A stretch of 64,000 nucleotides of DNA from Halomonas sp. BDJS001. GTDB lineage: Bacteria > Pseudomonadota > Gammaproteobacteria > Pseudomonadales > Halomonadaceae. The DNA is taken from NCBI RefSeq assembly GCF_026104355.1, contig NZ_CP110535.1, forward strand, positions 1,488,001 to 1,552,000, written 5' to 3'. Positions within the stretch are counted from its first letter, which is position 1; the number at the start of each line of letters is the position of its first letter. A program made the position numbers and the translations under genes. Under the pieces are notes generated by a model, which saw only the letters and a list, made by a program, of their open reading frames with translations, was not told the DNA's origin and did no database searches. Shown here piece after piece: positions 26,405 to 35,036 of this stretch.

Positions 26405-28089
26405 ATAGTATTTTCTCCCATAGAGATCAACGCCGGGTGTCTCTCCCCATCACGTACCTCAATTTCGATAAGATGCTGGTGATTGCCTCCACGCTTATTC
26501 CCCTTATCTGTCTTTTGCTGTTCTTTGGCTATCCACTCTATATTGTGCTGATTCGAAGTCTCACCACGCCGGATGGCACAGTGGGGCTGGCGAACTACGT
26601 TCAGGTATTCAACAATCCCACCTTGATCGCAGCAACCCTCAATAGCTTGTTGCTCAGCTTTATGACGATGTTGATTGCGCTGTTGCTGGGGTTTGCCATC
26701 GCTTACCGATTAGAGAGAACCAGTACCAGGGGGCGAGCTTTCATTACGGTGGCACTTGCCCTGCCATTATTGGCCCCTTCGTTAGTGCAGGGCCTAGGAC
26801 TTATTTTTATCTTTGGCAGAAACGGGCTCATCAGCCAGTGGTTTGGTATCAGTATCAATCCGTATGGATTCTACGGACTACTGATGGCAAATGTGCTCTA
26901 TGCGTTGCCACAGGTGGTGTTGATCATACAGGCGGCGCTAAGGCAGTCAGACGCGCGACTCTATGAAGCCGCAGAGGTAATGGGTGCGAACGGTTGGGAA
27001 AAGTTTCGCGATATTACCCTCCCAAACGCGAAGTTCGGGCTAGTCAGTGCCGGTTTTGTGGCTTTTACCGTCACTATCACCGACTTTGGCAACGCGGCGG
27101 TTATTGGAGGTAATTTCAGAGTATTGGCTACTGAAATTTATAACCAAGTCGCAGGGCAGATGAACTTCAGTATGGGGGCCGTGGTTGGCATACTGCTGCT
27201 GATTCCTACCGTGGTGGCTGTCAGCATCGAACGATTTGCCGCGCGTAAGCAGTCCGCTTCCGCCAGCGAAAGTGCCATTCAGGTGACACCCGACCGTAAC
27301 CTCAAGCGTGATCTCATATTAGGAGCCTTGACCCACTCCTGTGCCTTCGTTATCTACATGGTCATTGGGGTAACGGTGTTCGCCAGCTTTATCGATCTCT
27401 GGCCCTATCGCATGGAGCTCACCTTACGCCACTACAATATCAGTATGGCAGGGGGTTACCGGCCCTTATGGATGTCGCTATGGATATCGCTGCTCGCCGC
27501 CTCCGTGGGTGTAGTGCTGATCTTCCTGATGACCATCTCGATGAAAAAGTTGCCTACCCAGATAAGACGTATCGTTAATTTTATTGCCATCATGCCGGTA
27601 GGTGTGCCCGGGCTGGTGCTCGGTTTGGCCTATATCCTCGCCTTTAATACCGGCGGGCCGCTAACGTTACTGTATGGAACGTCGCTTCTGATTGGTTTAT
27701 GCAATCTGTACCACTACCACTCGCAAGGCTTTCTAACCATGATGACGGGATTAAGAGGCGTGCCTGCGTCACTGGAAGACACTTGTACCTGTTTTGGTGG
27801 TGGCATGAAGGAAACACTACGCGATGCCATCGTACCTTTCATGATGACAACTTGCATTGCAGTGTTTTTCTTCGTGTTTATGCGCTCAATGGTGTCATTG
27901 TCCGCAGTCATTTTCCTCATTACGCCGAGCATCAATGTGGCGCCTGTTGCCATTATGCAACTTAGCGATGCAGGTAGAATTTCTGAAGCAGCTGCCTTTT
28001 CGACATGCCTGATGATGGTGGTGGTGACGGCGATGCTATTACTGCGTTGGCTGATTAAAAAAGTGCCATCACCGGAAAAAAGGAGTTAA
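26401..28089 (+). CDS. Fused two-domain ABC transporter permease, 2-aminoethylphosphonate type
   Basis: 562 residues containing two BinPDT1 permease units in one chain, each with about six membrane segments (first about 20-280, second about 305-555). The first EAA-like loop is YEAAEVMGANGWEKFRDITLP (about 190-210). The second is SLEDTCTCFGGGMKETLRDA (about 457-477), where the usual EAA alanines are replaced. Fused permeases of this length are found in the PhnU2 and ferric uptake families. ATG 26401 is chosen because it overlaps the ATPase stop by four bases. Confidence 0.82.
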   Translation: MNSIFSHRDQRRVSLPITYLNFDKMLVIASTLIPLICLLLFFGYPLYIVLIRSLTTPDGTVGLANYVQVFNNPTLIAATLNSLLLSFMTMLIALLLGFAIAYRLERTSTRGRAFITVALALPLLAPSLVQGLGLIFIFGRNGLISQWFGISINPYGFYGLLMANVLYALPQVVLIIQAALRQSDARLYEAAEVMGANGWEKFRDITLPNAKFGLVSAGFVAFTVTITDFGNAAVIGGNFRVLATEIYNQVAGQMNFSMGAVVGILLLIPTVVAVSIERFAARKQSASASESAIQVTPDRNLKRDLILGALTHSCAFVIYMVIGVTVFASFIDLWPYRMELTLRHYNISMAGGYRPLWMSLWISLLAASVGVVLIFLMTISMKKLPTQIRRIVNFIAIMPVGVPGLVLGLAYILAFNTGGPLTLLYGTSLLIGLCNLYHYHSQGFLTMMTGLRGVPASLEDTCTCFGGGMKETLRDAIVPFMMTTCIAVFFFVFMRSMVSLSAVIFLITPSINVAPVAIMQLSDAGRISEAAAFSTCLMMVVVTAMLLLRWLIKKVPSPEKRS

Positions 28090-28092
28090 TCC

Positions 28093-28872
28093 ATGTGGCA
28101 TCATGAGCGTCACCAGCGTATCTGCTCGCTTATCAATACGTTCAATCAACTCTCCACAGAAAGGCTTGTGGAGGAATTGGGGGTGTCGAAAGAAACGATA
28201 AGACGAGATTTATTACATTTAGAGAAAACAGGCGAGTTAAAGCGTATACATGGTGGAGCGCTCTCTATTAATAAAGAAGAGCCGCCGATCAATGTGCGCG
28301 AAAAGCTCAATGTTAATGAAAAAAAATCGATGGTTAAACGGGCGCGCAATGAAATAAAAAGCGGCCAAACGCTATTTATTGATGCAGGCAGTACCACGAC
28401 ACTACTAGCAGAAGAGCTGAAAAAACTATCGGGCCTCATCATTATTACCAACTCCTGGGAAGTAGCCTACCTTCTGGAGACCTGCAATCAGGAGGAGGGG
28501 GTCTCCGGTTCCAATCAAGTGGTTCTCCTTGGGGGGAAAATAAACCCACAATTGAAGTCCACCTTTGGCCAGCACACCATCAGTGAAATCCATAAATATC
28601 GCGCAGATATGGCCTTGCTGTCTCCCGTAGGTCTTGATGCACACTTCGGGGCGAGCAGCTTTGACCATGATGAGGCTGCGATCGCCGAGGCGATGGTGAA
28701 TAACGCCGACAAAGTGCTCCTGCTGGCCGACCACTCAAAAATAGGCAAAGTCAGCCGAGTCAGTTACTGCCCTATTAAAAGTATAGATTTCCTGATTACG
28801 GATAAGACGATAGAAGACCCATTAATTCTCGATGCTATGAAGAAGAATGCAGTGCTTATTACCAGTGAGTAG
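28093..28872 (+). CDS. DeoR-family transcriptional regulator
   Basis: 259 residues. The N-terminal helix-turn-helix is LSTERLVEELGVSKETIRRD (about 20-40), followed by KRIHGGA. The C-terminal DeoR sensor domain has FIDAGSTTTLLAEEL (about 95-110), ITNSWEVA, LLGGKINP, and ADHSKIGKVS, which fits binding of a phosphorylated small molecule. It starts three bases after the permease stop, so it is in the transport operon and probably autoregulates it through the A-rich repeats at 24233. Confidence 0.88.
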   Translation: MWHHERHQRICSLINTFNQLSTERLVEELGVSKETIRRDLLHLEKTGELKRIHGGALSINKEEPPINVREKLNVNEKKSMVKRARNEIKSGQTLFIDAGSTTTLLAEELKKLSGLIIITNSWEVAYLLETCNQEEGVSGSNQVVLLGGKINPQLKSTFGQHTISEIHKYRADMALLSPVGLDAHFGASSFDHDEAAIAEAMVNNADKVLLLADHSKIGKVSRVSYCPIKSIDFLITDKTIEDPLILDAMKKNAVLITSE

Positions 28873-28979
28873 TCGATGGGTTAATAGCGAGCCGGATTTT
28901 ACATGGTTTTTTATATTTGAAATTTAAGTGAACTGACTTTTAAATTAACAGGCAGTACTTCGGTCTGCAGGAGAGTTAT

Positions 28980-30317
28980 ATGGCAAGGCGTTCCACGATT
29001 ATGGATACCAATAGTTTTCGTAAAGAGAACTCAGCGTTTCTGCATTCCTCAATACGCGCAATGACAAATAAAAGAGCCACCGTGTTAGGGGGTTCGTATC
29101 GGATTTTTTATCAAAATCCTGTTCATCTTGTAAGGGGGCGTGGTCAATATGTATGGGATGCGCAAGGCACACAATATCTCGACGCCTATAACAATGTTGC
29201 GAGTATAGGCCATTGTCATCCTGAGGTTATCGCCGCAGTGACAAAGCAAATGCAGCTGATTAATACCCATACCCGCTATCTGCATGAAGGCATCCTTGAT
29301 TACACCGACTCAATTCTGGCCACGGTGCCTAACACCATTAATCGTGCGATGTATATGTGTACCGGTTCAGAGGCTAATGATCTAGCTATCCGTGTGGCCA
29401 GAGCCTGGAGCGGTGGCACCGGCATTATCGTCACCAATGAGGCCTATCATGGCACCAGCGAACTAACCTCTGGCGCTTCTCCTGCGCTGGGTAGCGGCCA
29501 AGTGCTTGCGCCCACCACGTTTTTAGTCCCGTCACCCGATCAGTATCGAATAGGTTCAGCTGCACTGGGCGACTGGTTTGCCAGTGAGATACAGCAGGCT
29601 ATTGACCGGATGTCTGCTCAGGGGATTAAGTTTGCTGGCTTCTTGGCGGACTCTATTTTTTCTTCAGATGGTGTGATGCCGGGAACGCCAGGCTTTTTGC
29701 AACAGGCCATCGATGTCGTACATGCCAATGGCGGTATCTTTATCGCGGACGAGGTGCAGCCAGGGTTTGGCCGAACGGGAGATACCTTCTGGGGGTTCGC
29801 TCGCCATAATCTGGTACCGGACATCGTGACGATGGGAAAACCAATGGGCAATGGAATACCCGTGTCTGGCCTATTGGCCAAAAGTGACGTCTTAGCGGCC
29901 TTTAGCGATCAGATACCTTACTTCAATACCTTTGGTGGCAACCCTGTCTCTATGGCTGCCGCCCAGGCAGTCTTAAATGTGATCCACGAGGAAAAACTGC
30001 AGGCGCATAGCTTGCGGGTAGGGCAGGCCTTGCGGACAGAGTTGCTGAGCCTGAAAGATAAGTATGAGTGTGTTGGTGATGTGCGAGGGGCTGGCTTGTT
30101 CATTGGTTTCGAACTAGTCACCGACAAGCAGACTAAAGCACCTGATAAAGCGCTAGCGCTAAGCGTTATCGAAGCTTTACGAGAAGAGCGTGTACTTACT
30201 TCAGTGGCTGGGCCACATGGCAATGTATTGAAGCTACGGCCACCACTAGCGTTTCAAGAGCATAATATTGACTGGTTGGTTGGTGCTCTTGATAGGAGTC
30301 TTGATAAACTTGCTTAA
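28980..30317 (+). CDS. Class-III PLP-dependent aminotransferase-fold enzyme (AGXT2L/PbfA-like lyase candidate)
   Basis: 445 residues of aminotransferase fold type I. The cofactor residues are clear: D257 in FIADEVQPGFGRTG and K287 in TMGKPMGNGIP, which forms the internal aldimine. The segment LDAYNNVASIGHCHPEVI with NTHTRYLHEGI is characteristic of the branch that contains ethanolamine-phosphate phospho-lyase (AGXT2L1) and the hydroxy-aminoethylphosphonate ammonia-lyase PbfA. With the aminophosphonate-type transporter in front, a role in releasing nitrogen or phosphate from an imported amino-phosphonate or phospho-amine is likely. An ordinary transaminase cannot be excluded. No phnW, phnX or phnY is in the window. 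GGAGAG precedes the ATG. Confidence 0.75.
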   Translation: MARRSTIMDTNSFRKENSAFLHSSIRAMTNKRATVLGGSYRIFYQNPVHLVRGRGQYVWDAQGTQYLDAYNNVASIGHCHPEVIAAVTKQMQLINTHTRYLHEGILDYTDSILATVPNTINRAMYMCTGSEANDLAIRVARAWSGGTGIIVTNEAYHGTSELTSGASPALGSGQVLAPTTFLVPSPDQYRIGSAALGDWFASEIQQAIDRMSAQGIKFAGFLADSIFSSDGVMPGTPGFLQQAIDVVHANGGIFIADEVQPGFGRTGDTFWGFARHNLVPDIVTMGKPMGNGIPVSGLLAKSDVLAAFSDQIPYFNTFGGNPVSMAAAQAVLNVIHEEKLQAHSLRVGQALRTELLSLKDKYECVGDVRGAGLFIGFELVTDKQTKAPDKALALSVIEALREERVLTSVAGPHGNVLKLRPPLAFQEHNIDWLVGALDRSLDKLA

Positions 30318-30424
30318 TGGTTTTAATAGGAAAATGTCTGGCAAGTTTGGGCAAATAGCGGAATCGATGGGTATTTGTAGCTTCGCTTAGGTTAGTTCTC
30401 CCGCAACCTTGGGGAGGTACGGTA

Positions 30425-30959
30425 TCATGGGGCGGTATCTTCGGTATCTTCGGTGTGTTCGATCAACCGATCGGCCGCATCGTATCTGTATTGCTGATCC
30501 CAGTCAACGGGCGTTGCCCAGAGCACTTCACTCCCGCTGGTGGGTAGCACCCACCGCATCGGTGACGGTGGTAGGGTGGTAGGGCAGGTCGGCATTGTCA
30601 TAGGCAAAAGCGGTGGTGCCTTCCGGCCCAGTGACCGCCAGCGGATGACCGAGGTCGTTGCGCGTGATCTGCCAGCGCTGATTCTCAGGGCCTTCAATGC
30701 TCACAGGTTGCCCCAGGGCATCCCGCTCAATGGCCCAACGCGTGCCGTCCGGGCCGGTCTGGGCAATCACTTGACCGTGGTCGTCCCGCTCAATCAGCGT
30801 CTCGTGACCCAGCGGATCTACCGTCGCCACCTTGAGACCCGCACGGTCATAGCGGGACTCAATGCGCGAGCCGTCGGCGCGGGTGTGGGCCGTCCAGCGG
30901 CGGCCAGGGCCACTGCCCACAAAGTGGTAGCGCTCCTCCCGGCCAAGTATGTTTAACAC
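30425..30959 (-). pseudogene. Rhs core remnant
   Basis: On the minus strand, 30959-30528 encodes about 140 residues nearly identical to the middle of the VgrG-Rhs protein (GREERYHFVGSGPGRRW through GATHQRE). The frame then breaks near 30530 and continues in another frame as DWDQQYRYDAADRLIE to a stop at 30425. It has no start, no VgrG part and no complete tip, so it is debris from an earlier Rhs copy at the far end of the island. Confidence 0.85.
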
Positions 30960-30969
30960 AGACCTGTGA

Positions 30970-31204
30970 TTAACTTCTTATTACTGATCCTTTTTTTGTA
31001 AGAAAAATTAGAATAGCAACCCCTAAAGCTATTAATAAAATGGAGTAAATTTTTTTTAGATTTTCATCTTGTAACACACCCCCTCGCCCTATTTCTCCTG
31101 TGAAAAAACATTGATACCAGCAGCTATTGACAGCACTCCAAGAAGCAAAAAACAAAATTAATTTTTTTAGCTTTTCTTAGTAGTTTTTTTTGATATTTCT
31201 TCAT
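30970..31204 (-). pseudogene. Candidate immunity gene of the distal Rhs tip, apparently frameshifted
   Basis: An ATG at 31204 overlaps the stop of the orphan Rhs tip by four bases (ATGA), the coupling expected of an immunity gene. It reads MKKYQKKLLRKAKKINFVF and then meets a stop after 26 codons. The other frames continue as hydrophobic stretches, first LLLGVLSIAAGINVFSQEK and then IYSILLIALGVAILIFLTKK to a stop at 30970. Two indels, one in a T-run near 31150 and one near 31085, would join them into a two-helix membrane protein of about 75 residues. A 61-residue frame from a TTG at 31155 is the longest single ORF. Strongly A/T-rich compared with neighbours. Confidence 0.4.
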
Positions 31205-32376
31205 CTCAAGGCCTCTTTGGGGCTTGAGATGAAGTCTATTAAAAAACCGCCAGCACCATAAAAGTCCGGAGTAGGACTAGTTCCTCCCACAGCGCTATCA
31301 ATGAAATCAATAGCCCTTTGCTGAACTACTGGATTAGCCATCCCTACTGCTGCACCCGGCGATACAGTCGCAACGCTGCACATCGCATGTAGGCTGAACT
31401 GATTGGCGCTTGCGGCAGCAGCGCTACCAGTTCCTAACGCCGTTTTTATAGCAAAGGGTGCGGCGGCTAATACCTTTGGCCCTTCAGCAGCAATGGCTGC
31501 TGCGGGGATGGTTGCATTGCGTGTTCCTCCTTGGTATCTCAGTGCTTCTGCGTATTGTGGATCTTTCACAAAGGCTGACATGCTGGATGGGAATAATGCA
31601 CCAATACCGGGACGGTAATCCCCACCTGTCATGTGCTGTCCCGCAGGTTCTGGTGTAGGAGCTGGCATATTAGCACCATAGGCTTCACCCGCTGGAATGC
31701 TAAGCGGTTCTAAATGATGGAAGCCATAGCCACTCAACCCCAACGGATCCACCATGCTTATTGGGTTAGTGACATAGCCATACAAATTCATACCACCGTT
31801 GAGTCCAATCGGATCCTGGCTAATATACCTACCTTGCTGCGGGTCATAATAACGGTGGCGGTTGTAGTAAAGCCCACTCTCTTCATCGTGCCACTGCCCC
31901 TGGAACCGGATCGGTTGGGTGACGTTGCGCACGGCGCGCTGGTTTTTGACCGCTGCCCAGTCGTCGGGTTCGGCTAACCAGCGGGGTTGGCCGTTGGGGG
32001 TGACCAGTTGCATGGGCGTGCCCAGGGCATCGGTGATATAGGCGCTGAGTACTTGGCCTTGTTCAGTATCATCAATACGCAGCATGGGCACAAAACTTCC
32101 CGGCTCGTAGACCACAGTGGTGCGCTGATTGTCGGTTTCTTCCCTAACGATGCGATCACCGTCCCAGCCGTAGTGGGTGGTGGCGGTGGTGCCGTTGGTA
32201 TGGCGCACGGTTTTGCTGATGCGTCTTCCCAGGCCGTCGTAGCGGGTGCCGTTGAGTTGGGTGAGGCGGTTATCTGTTAGCCCTTGCTGCTTGTCTTGCT
32301 GCTGCTCTAACCGACTACCTGCCGCGTCCACTGAGTAGCGGTAGACGGCTAGTATTTGGTCGATAGTGTGAGTCAT
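31201..32376 (-). CDS. Orphan Rhs C-terminal tip with toxin domain (distal)
   Basis: 391 residues. The first ~210 are Rhs core nearly identical to the large protein upstream and end at the hyperconserved DPIGLNGGMNLYGY...DPLGL. Behind it lies a different tail of about 175 residues (SGYGFHHLEPLSIPAG...) with an alanine-rich hydrophobic centre (AAAIAAEGPKVLAAAPFAIK). I do not recognise the tail. The core has an internal deletion: TQLNGTRYDGLGRRISK joins two RYDG copies and skips about 48 residues. It lacks the VgrG part, so it is probably silent until recombined onto the full-length gene. Confidence 0.75.
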   Translation of the reverse strand: MTHTIDQILAVYRYSVDAAGSRLEQQQDKQQGLTDNRLTQLNGTRYDGLGRRISKTVRHTNGTTATTHYGWDGDRIVREETDNQRTTVVYEPGSFVPMLRIDDTEQGQVLSAYITDALGTPMQLVTPNGQPRWLAEPDDWAAVKNQRAVRNVTQPIRFQGQWHDEESGLYYNRHRYYDPQQGRYISQDPIGLNGGMNLYGYVTNPISMVDPLGLSGYGFHHLEPLSIPAGEAYGANMPAPTPEPAGQHMTGGDYRPGIGALFPSSMSAFVKDPQYAEALRYQGGTRNATIPAAAIAAEGPKVLAAAPFAIKTALGTGSAAAASANQFSLHAMCSVATVSPGAAVGMANPVVQQRAIDFIDSAVGGTSPTPDFYGAGGFLIDFISSPKEALR

Positions 32377-32500
32377 GGTGCTAGGGTAATTTGGCTTTTA
32401 GGCAGATTACCGTTTGGTAAGGTGAAAGGAAGGCTTTCCCAGGCGGTCAAGCTACAGTGCTTCGTGCTGCTATTATTTATTTCATAGTCTCAGGAGCGAC

Positions 32501-32749
32501 TTATCGGCGATTCTTTTTATCCCTTTTTACATCTTTTCCTTTTTGATGTTTATCTAGGTAGTCACCGAAGCCTTGTATAAGAAGTATGAATGTGGTGCCA
32601 ATCGCTATTACGCCAGAGATCCTTAACACCCACATCAGTAGCTCCCACTTCTCCACTACGAAACTCTTATCAGATCCAAGCGCGAGTATGGCGCCACTCG
32701 CAAAAAAAATCATAAAAGATGAGAGTCGGATTTTATTGATTAATTTCAT
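32501..32749 (-). CDS. Candidate immunity protein, two-helix membrane protein
   Basis: 82 residues with two clear membrane segments (about 11-28, SFMIFFASGAILALGS; about 40-62, WVLRISGVIAIGTTFILLIQ) and a very basic tail (KHQKGKDVKRDKKNRR). Its ATG is one base after the TGA of the preceding orphan Rhs tip. I do not recognise a family. Position directly after a polymorphic Rhs tail, small size, low G+C and membrane location all fit an immunity protein against a membrane-acting toxin. Confidence 0.65.
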   Translation of the reverse strand: MKLINKIRLSSFMIFFASGAILALGSDKSFVVEKWELLMWVLRISGVIAIGTTFILLIQGFGDYLDKHQKGKDVKRDKKNRR

Positions 32750-32750
32750 A

Positions 32751-34067
32751 TCATTTCTCCCTATCTCCCTTTCTTAAAACCGTAGTGGTTGTTTTACAGT
32801 GCTGAATTCCACCTGCTAGGCCAAAACTAGGCCCAAGCCAACCGCTTGCTCCAGCTAAAGCCCCTCCACCAACATCAATAGATGCACCGCCTCCTTTAAT
32901 AACAGCACCGCGCACAAAAGGCCCCCAAGTTTCTGAAACGCCATCTTCAAGGGGAGCGGAGCCAACACTCGCATTTCCTCCAACGCCTGTCCCTCTAAAT
33001 ATACCTAGGCCATGCTGTTGGCATTCAGTCATGACCCAGGCAGCGTTACCAACATTGTCGAACTTTAAGCCCGTCGACACTGTTTGGCCGAATACACCGC
33101 CGAATGTTTCTGCAGAAGCGTTTCCTTCACCGGTTATAACAATATTTTCAGCAGCCCTACTCACAGTGTTGGATTGACTATAAGGCCCGCCTCCCAGGCC
33201 ATAGACTCCACTGAGCCCTTGTGGGTCTACTTCGATGCTTGGTGCAACCGAATATTGATACATGTTCATCCCGCCCCTTAACCCAATCGGATCCTGACTA
33301 ATATACCTGCCTTGCTGCGGGTCATAATACCGATGACGGTTGTAGTAGAGCCCACTCTCTTCATCGTGCCACTGCCCCTGGAACCGTATCGGTTGGGTGA
33401 GGTTGCGCACGGCGCGTTGGTTCTTGACCGCCGCCCAGTCGTCGGGTTCGGCGAGCCAGCGGGGTTGGCCGTTGGGGGTGACCAACTGCATGGGTGTGCC
33501 CAGGGCGTCGGTGATGTAGGCACTGAGCACTTGGCCTTGCTGGGTATCATCAATTCTGAGCATGGGCACAAAACTGCCCGGCTCGTAGACCACTGTCGTG
33601 CGCTGGTTGTCCGTTTCTTCGCGGACGATGCGATCACCGTCCCAGCCGTAGTGGGTGGTGGCGGTGGTGCCGTTGGTATGGCGCACGGTTTTGCTGATGC
33701 GTCTTCCCAGGCCGTCATAACGGTAAGTGGCTTCGCGGGTCGCCCCCAGCTCGCTGGCGTGGATCAGGTGCACTAAGCGATTGGCGCCGTCGTAGCCCAG
33801 GGTAAGGCGTTCGCCGTTGGGCTGTTGGCGCTCAATCAGGTTGCCTGCACCGTCGTAGCGGTAGCGCGCACCGTTAAGCTGAGTGAGGCGGTTATCCGTC
33901 AGTCCTTGCTGCTTGTCGACACCCTGTTCTAACCGATTACCTGCCGCGTCCACGCTGTAGCGGTGGGCGTGGTCGCCGTGCTGGCTGCCGATTAAACGAC
34001 CGGCAGCATCGTAGCTGTAGGCGATGACTTTGGAGGCGGGATCACCTTCCAGGCTGCGGAAGCTCAT
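32751..34067 (-). CDS. Orphan Rhs C-terminal tip with glycine-rich toxin domain (middle)
   Basis: 438 residues from the first in-frame ATG. Homology to the large Rhs core continues upstream in the same frame to about 34168 (WHTYGSAHLH), with a deletion joining DALHRET directly to LGRMSFR. The core ends DPIGLRGGMNMYQY...DPQGL. The remaining ~154 residues are new: glycine-rich, with FGQTVSTGLKFDNVGNAAW and GGASIDVGGGALAGASGWLG. I do not recognise this domain. There is no ribosome site before the ATG, so expression as it stands is doubtful. Confidence 0.72.
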   Translation of the reverse strand: MSFRSLEGDPASKVIAYSYDAAGRLIGSQHGDHAHRYSVDAAGNRLEQGVDKQQGLTDNRLTQLNGARYRYDGAGNLIERQQPNGERLTLGYDGANRLVHLIHASELGATREATYRYDGLGRRISKTVRHTNGTTATTHYGWDGDRIVREETDNQRTTVVYEPGSFVPMLRIDDTQQGQVLSAYITDALGTPMQLVTPNGQPRWLAEPDDWAAVKNQRAVRNLTQPIRFQGQWHDEESGLYYNRHRYYDPQQGRYISQDPIGLRGGMNMYQYSVAPSIEVDPQGLSGVYGLGGGPYSQSNTVSRAAENIVITGEGNASAETFGGVFGQTVSTGLKFDNVGNAAWVMTECQQHGLGIFRGTGVGGNASVGSAPLEDGVSETWGPFVRGAVIKGGGASIDVGGGALAGASGWLGPSFGLAGGIQHCKTTTTVLRKGDREK

Positions 34068-34168
34068 CCGGCCCAGGGTTTCCCGGTGTAGGGCATCGCG
34101 CTCTAGGGCCCATGCTGGGGCGCCTATGTCGTGTAGGTGGGCGCTGCCGTAGGTGTGCCAACTGATAA

Positions 34169-34327
34169 TGGTGATAAAGGCGACGACTATTGAAGTAAGA
34201 CGATTATTACGCTTTCTACAACGCTACCGCCGAGGAAGACAGCTAGATGACTTCCTTGGCAAGTGTTTAATAAGGCAACTTCCATGTTGCGGTTACAGGT
34301 TGAATTCAGAAATCCAAAGTGCTGCGT
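34169..34327. other. Junction DNA between the Sel1-like gene and the middle orphan tip
   Basis: No gene is seen. Upstream of the Rhs homology the minus-strand frame stays open for about 20 codons with a short hydrophobic stretch (RLTSIVVAFITIIS), but I cannot assign it. This is the left edge of a past recombination. Confidence 0.4.
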
Positions 34328-35032
34328 TTATTCTATGAATTCAGGAGAATAAATTATTTTTAGTTTATTTTTTGCGAAATATCCTAGTGCATGCCCACAG
34401 CCTTCAGCAAGTCTAACTGCTGGAGGTCTAAATGCTTCTAAGTCACGATAGCACCACCATCTTTCAGGCCCACCTAAGCTTTTTCTAGCTAGGAGGTAGC
34501 CTACAAGCATTAAGAAATATTTATAAATGTGATAGGTTCGAGTGCCCGTTCGACAAAATACATGGAAGTTTAAGCTAGTGGCATGGCCTCTCTTAGCAGC
34601 TTTTTCAAAAAATAATCTTGCTTTCTTGAGGTCGCTTACAGTACCCCCCTGATAGAAGTATCGGTTAAAGTGCATGTAGCCTTTCTGGTAACTGGCTTTG
34701 CGTGGGCATATTTTTTCCGCTTGATCAAAATAAGATAAAGCAATAGCTTCGTTTGGCTCTCCATAGTACCCTCGCAGGAAGCCGAGTCCTGCTGCACATA
34801 GAGATCCTGCATTTAACTGTACTGTAGAAGTTTCCAAAAGCTTAATTGCGGTAGAAATATCTCTTTTGCATCCTTTGCCTAGGCTAAGATACCAACTTTG
34901 CAAAACGAGAAAATCTGGATCATTGCTCTGAGCTCTTGAAACTATTTTTTTGTAAATGTCGGCGTCACTTAATTTGCTCTCCCACGAGCAGGTTTTTAAA
35001 TAAAAAACAGAGTCATGATAAAGATCTTTCAT
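34328..35032 (-). CDS. Sel1-like repeat protein, candidate immunity protein of the VgrG-Rhs toxin
   Basis: 234 residues from the ATG at 35032, which lies four bases after the VgrG-Rhs stop; the open frame extends back into the Rhs gene, but that part is only overlap. The middle has Sel1/TPR-like units (SWYLSLGKGCKRDISTAIKL, GYYGEPNEAIALSYFDQAEK, YQGGTVSDLKKARLFFEKAA). A hydrophobic stretch follows (YKYFLMLVGYLLA, about 175-187). Sel1-type proteins are a recurrent form of immunity or adaptor protein beside type VI effectors. A/T-rich relative to the Rhs core. The function is inferred from position. Confidence 0.72.
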   Translation of the reverse strand: MKDLYHDSVFYLKTCSWESKLSDADIYKKIVSRAQSNDPDFLVLQSWYLSLGKGCKRDISTAIKLLETSTVQLNAGSLCAAGLGFLRGYYGEPNEAIALSYFDQAEKICPRKASYQKGYMHFNRYFYQGGTVSDLKKARLFFEKAAKRGHATSLNFHVFCRTGTRTYHIYKYFLMLVGYLLARKSLGGPERWWCYRDLEAFRPPAVRLAEGCGHALGYFAKNKLKIIYSPEFIE

Positions 35033-35036
35033 TAGT

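Noticed and set aside
34150-34260. Possible insertion-sequence remnant (RKRNNRLTSIVVAFITIIS in frame with the Rhs remnant)
   Set aside because: Too short and without inverted repeats or a recognisable transposase motif.
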